From assembly GCA_905250025.1 (NCBI GenBank), contig CAJNOJ010000242.1, positions 92,356-156,355 on the forward strand: DNA of 64,000 nt. Reading direction: 5' to 3'. The notes below the pieces were generated by a model. It was not told where the DNA came from, did not search any database, and saw only the letters and a list, made by a program, of their open reading frames with translations. Below, piece by piece: positions 60,040 through 64,000 of the stretch. The position numbers were made by a program, and so were the translations under genes. The DNA is from Adineta ricciae (Eukaryota; Rotifera; Eurotatoria; Adinetida; Adinetidae). Position 1 is the stretch's first letter. Every line of letters begins with the position of its first letter.

Positions 60040-63000
60040 ATGTCGAACAGACTCGTTTATGTTAATTTCAAGTTCAGAACTCTCTTCATTCTCAGACAAC
60101 AAATACCATGCATCTCATCCACATCACCCTTCTCCACTCATCCAAGAAACATCGATCCCGGTCAACAGATGAAGTTACTCAATGACAAAAAGCAGTTCAA
60201 ACAAACCATTGAGTTGTTCGAGAGAGAAACGAAGAAGAACAAGGAACAACTGTCCAGTTTCATCATCGATCAGGCGTTGAAAGCATGTGTACAAGTGCAT
60301 GACTTTCGACGTGGAAAAGATATTCATCAGTTGGTTCAACATCGATTATCAGCTGATTCTTCGTTAGTGAAATCTCTCATTCACTTCTACAGTATGTTCA
60401 TTGCGAATGAGATGACGTTATCTTCAATGGTGTTTCGTCGTAGTGCAATGTCATGATATGAACACAGCTGAATCTCTATTCCACATGTCGACAAACAAAA
60501 CGGTGTATATTTGTAGTGTGATGATGAAGGGTTCGAAGTTTTGATCGATGTTGTAGTGAAGGATCTGCGAGATGTGTTTTTATTGTGTTTAGGATACATT
60601 GAAAATGGGAAACCAGAGAAAGCGATTGAAGTTTTCAAAGGAATAGATAAACCTGATGCAGTTCTGATCACATTGTTGTTCAAAGCTTGTGCTCAAGTAC
60701 CATCAGAGGAATCGTTGAACTTCGTGAAAAACATCTGGAAGAAGTATCAAAACACATCTACTCTCAATTCATACGCTTTGACATCTTTAATCAATGCTTT
60801 AATGACACACAGAGATCTTAGCAGCGCAGAAAACATATTTAACGAACAATTAAACAAAGGACTGTCAATGTGTGGAGCAATGATGAAAGGTGTCTGTCTT
60901 TTCTCTTCGTTTTTCTGAATAGTTTTGTTGACAACTACTGCTGTTGTAGGATACATAGATAACGAGATGCCACAGAAAGCGATTAATCTTTTTCAACAGG
61001 TAGAAAATCCCAATGAAATTCTTATCGTACTTCTGTTCAATGCGTGTGCTCGACTACCCTCAAAACAATCGTTGAATTTAGTCAAGAATACCTGGGAACA
61101 GTCTCAAGTTAAATCTCTTCATAACGATAATGTATTAACTTCTGTGATCGATGCGTTGATGAAATGCGGAGATATCAAGAGTGCGGAAACTGCTTTTGAT
61201 ACATCATTAAACAAGTCGGTATATATGTATGGTGCAATGATGAAAGGTATGTTTTCCCATCAATCGCTTCACACGATTTTCCTAGATGCAATTGTGTTGG
61301 TAGGGTATATAAAAAATGAAATGCCAGAGAAAGCGATCGATCTTTTCAAACAAATCACACGTCTTGATGCAGTTCTCGTCACACTGTTGTTCAAGGCTTG
61401 TGCTCAAACACCATCAAAGGAATCGTTGAACTTCGTGAAAAACATCTGGAAGAAGTACCTAAACACGTCTCTTCTCAATCCCCATGCATTTAGCTCTCTA
61501 ATCAGTGCTTTAATGAAACATAGTGATGTGAAGAGTGCAGAAAATGTGTTTCACCAACGATCGAACAAAACCCTATCAATGTACGGTGCGATGATGAAAG
61601 GTATTCATTTCGTTCATTTCTCCGGATAATCTGTAAATATTACTATTCGTGTAGGATACATAGATAATGAGGTGCCACAGAAAGCGATTGATCTTTTCCG
61701 ACAGGTGGACAATCCTAATGAAATTCTCATTCTACTACTATTTAATGCATGTGCTCAACTAACCTCAGAACAATCGTTGAATTTAGTCAAGAACGTCTGG
61801 GAGCAATCTCAACGCAGATCTCTTCTTAGCGACAATTTATTAACTTCTGTAATCGATGCTCTCGTGAAATGCGGAGATGTTAGGAGTGCGGAAGTCGTTT
61901 TCGATGATTCACCAAACAAATCGATATCGATGTATGGAGCGATGATGAATGGTATGCTTCCCCATCAGTTTATCCGTATGATTTTTGAATGCTGTCGCCT
62001 CTGTAGGATACATCAAGAATGATATGTCGAAGAAAGCGATTGATCTTTTCCAACAAATCAAAGATCCGAATGAGGTTACCATAACACTTATGATTCAAGC
62101 TCTCATGAAATGCAATAATGTCAAAGACGCAGAAACATTTTTCCACAGATCAACAAACAAATTCGTGCGGATGTACGGAGCAATGATGCAGGGTATTATC
62201 TTCGATTAAATTCCTACATAGTGTCACTCGCTCATATTGTCGTTAAAGGGTACATAAACCATGAGATTCCAGAAAAAGCGGTTAATCTTTTCAACCAAGT
62301 TAACGAACCTGACGAGATTTTAGTCACACTCCTGTTCAAAGCTTGTGCTCAAATGCCATCAGAACAATCGTTGAACTTAGTCAAAAATGTCTGGGAACAA
62401 TATAGCACTAAACTTGTCCGTAGCGAAAATACACTAACTTCCCTAATCAATACTCTCATGAAATGTGGCGACGTCAACCATTCAGAAGCCGTTTTCACTG
62501 AATCACGGCACAAATCGATATCGATGTACGGAGCAATGATGACAGGTATGCTTTTCTTTTATTGTTTTCATATGAGTCTATCGAGTTCTGACGTCTTGCA
62601 GGTTACATTGGGAATGAAATGTCGGAAAAAGCGATTGATCTCTTTAAGCAAATCAATGATCCAAATGAGGTTATCGTCACACTACTCTTCAATGCTTGTG
62701 CTCAACTACCCTCACAACAATCGTTGGGCTTGCTCAAAACCGTGTGGAAGAAGTATCAAAACACGTCTCTTCTCGATGATCATGCGCTAACTGCTTTAAT
62801 CGATGCTTTCATGAGGTTTGGAGATGTTAATGGAGCAGAGACGATCTTCGACAAGTTACCACACAAAGTGTTACCTATGTATGGAGCTATGATGAAAGGT
62901 TGTTCATTGTTTTCATCGTGTTCAAGAAACTCATTCGAAACATTTCATTAGGATACCTTCTCAATAAAACACCAAACAAGACTCTTGATCTCTACCATCA

Positions 63001-64000
63001 AACCAAAAGTAAGCGTTTCATACAAAATATTTTCATTTTGTTCAGTTTCTTCATTCAGACATGAAGGAAACACAGTCAAATTTCGTCATTTATCTACTTG
63101 CGATCAATGCATCGGCACAGATTGCCATGGCATCCCAATGTCAGGCTATTGTGGATGACATTCCACTACAGATCATTTCTAATAGCAAAATATCTAACGC
63201 TCTCATAGATATGTGGGTAAGTGTTACACGGACAATGAAATATGAATAGTTAAACGTCTTTATTCATGAACCGTTCCTAGGGTAAAGCTGGTTGTGTGCA
63301 AAAAGCTGAAGAGGTTTTCGCCAATCTTTCATCGATTGATCAAGTCGGATATGCATCAATGAGTTAGATCTGCTATTGATTTCACCAGCATCACCCTCAC
63401 GTTCCTCTCGGTCTTTATTTCTTTATTTAGTTCATGTTTATGGCATCAATGGAATGGGTGTGAAAGCACTCCAACTTTTCCATCAGATTCCACGATCGTT
63501 GCTTGCCGATTACACTTATGTTTGTGTTCTCAATGCATGTTCGCATGCTGGACTCGTTGATCAAGCTCGCTCGATCTTCACCAGCATCGAATCGAAAACA
63601 GAAAAGCATTATGCCGCAACGGTAATTCTCAAATGACATATTCTGCTCAATCTGTCAAAGGTGACTCTGATGCTCGTTTTTCTTTTGAAGATGGATTGTC
63701 TAAGTCGAGGATCACTGTTCGATGAAGCACAACAGCTGATCAATCAATATGAACTGCATCATCCACCTTCACCTGTCATGTACAGTAAGTCAGTCGGTAG
63801 AAGAGAAATATCTATGAGACGGGTTGTGTTTGAGAATATGGAAACAGTTCTCTTCATGATCGAAATGAATGAGTGAATGAATTGATTTCGTTGTAGTGGC
63901 ATTACTATCAGCTGCAAGAAATCGAAGAAACAAACAGCTAGTCGAAAGCATTCACCAACGGATGAAGAAGCTCTTTCCTCGCTTACCCGATCTGATCACA
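60040..64000 (+). CDS. Plant-type (PLS-class) pentatricopeptide repeat protein, 3' end outside window
   Basis: Exons: 60040-60391, 60444-60530, 60593-60889, 60950-61246, 61304-61600, 61655-61951, 62007-62192, 62249-62545, 62602-62898, 62952-63008, 63059-63216, 63281-63362, 63431-63621, 63691-63784, 63897-64000+ (1031 codons so far, frame open at the edge). The Arg/Ser-rich N terminus without acidic residues looks like a mitochondrial presequence. Repeats follow plant PLS patterns: MYGAMMKGYI...KAIDLF, LLFNACAQ, and TSVIDALMKCGDVKSAE. Near the edge come NALIDMWGKAGCVQKAEEVF, VLNACSHAGLVDQARSIF, MDCLSRGSLFDEAQQLI and ALLSAARNRRNKQLVESI, matching the last repeats and E-domain start of plant RNA-editing factors. 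It probably binds organellar RNA; a C-terminal DYW deaminase is predicted but not seen. Confidence 0.92.
60593..62898 (+). repeat. Tandem array of duplicated PPR-triplet exons
   Basis: Six exons (60593, 60950, 61304, 61655, 62249 and 62602) are each exactly 297 bp, and a seventh (62007-62192) is 186 bp. All have phase-1 introns at both ends: exons open with GATACAT-like sequence and close with ATGATGAAAG. Each encodes 99 residues, one three-motif PPR unit. Proteins from exons at 60593 and 61304 resemble each other most (FVKNIWKKY), as do those at 60950 and 61655 (LVKN-WEQSQ). This suggests duplication of a two-exon block. Confidence 0.92.

Noticed and set aside
60593-62898. Regular repeats as a CRISPR or satellite array
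   Set aside because: The repeats are protein-coding exons with diverged sequence and ordinary introns between them.

Overview
The window looks like a piece of a bdelloid rotifer nuclear genome (Rotaria/Adineta-like). This is inferred from several signs. It is AT-rich, animal gene families are packed closely, and most introns are only about 45-75 bp with plain GTAAG...TTTTAG ends. Many start codons sit a few bases after a pyrimidine-rich AG, as expected for spliced-leader trans-splicing. It also carries a plant-type pentatricopeptide repeat (PPR) gene, a class known from memory in bdelloids. I found no transposon, rRNA or CRISPR. All exon models were read by eye and checked for GT/AG ends and frame closure.

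Region 1 (1-12.4 kb): a rhodopsin-like GPCR (-), tRNA-Leu(TAA) (-), an intronless 919-residue membrane protein (-), a 4-kb gene-poor stretch, an Id-type HLH inhibitor (+), and a PARP with four small C2HC finger modules (+).

Region 2 (12.4-32.6 kb, all +): tetraspanin, a caspase with a C-terminal death-like domain, the splicing factor Crooked neck (CRNKL1), and a complete 40-exon UNC80 (NALCN channel complex, 3578 residues). Spacing between these genes is 140-355 bp, so the run looks operon-like.

Region 3 (32.6-49 kb): a decayed GPCR-like fragment (-), a STEAP-family reductase with an eroded NADPH motif, two tandem DDX6/Me31B helicases sharing a near-identical tract, an MRG15 chromodomain protein, and a four-helix claudin-like protein with LDL-receptor A repeats.

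Region 4 (49.8-64 kb): the kinase NIM1 (-), ribosomal protein L26, the V-ATPase accessory subunit Ac45 (ATP6AP1), a PARI/PARPBP-like protein, and the PPR gene, which runs off the right edge. The PPR gene is the most unusual locus. Six exons of exactly 297 bp, plus one 111 bp shorter, each encode one PPR triplet. The gene then continues into a plant-style E-domain-like segment, so a DYW deaminase domain may lie just outside the window.
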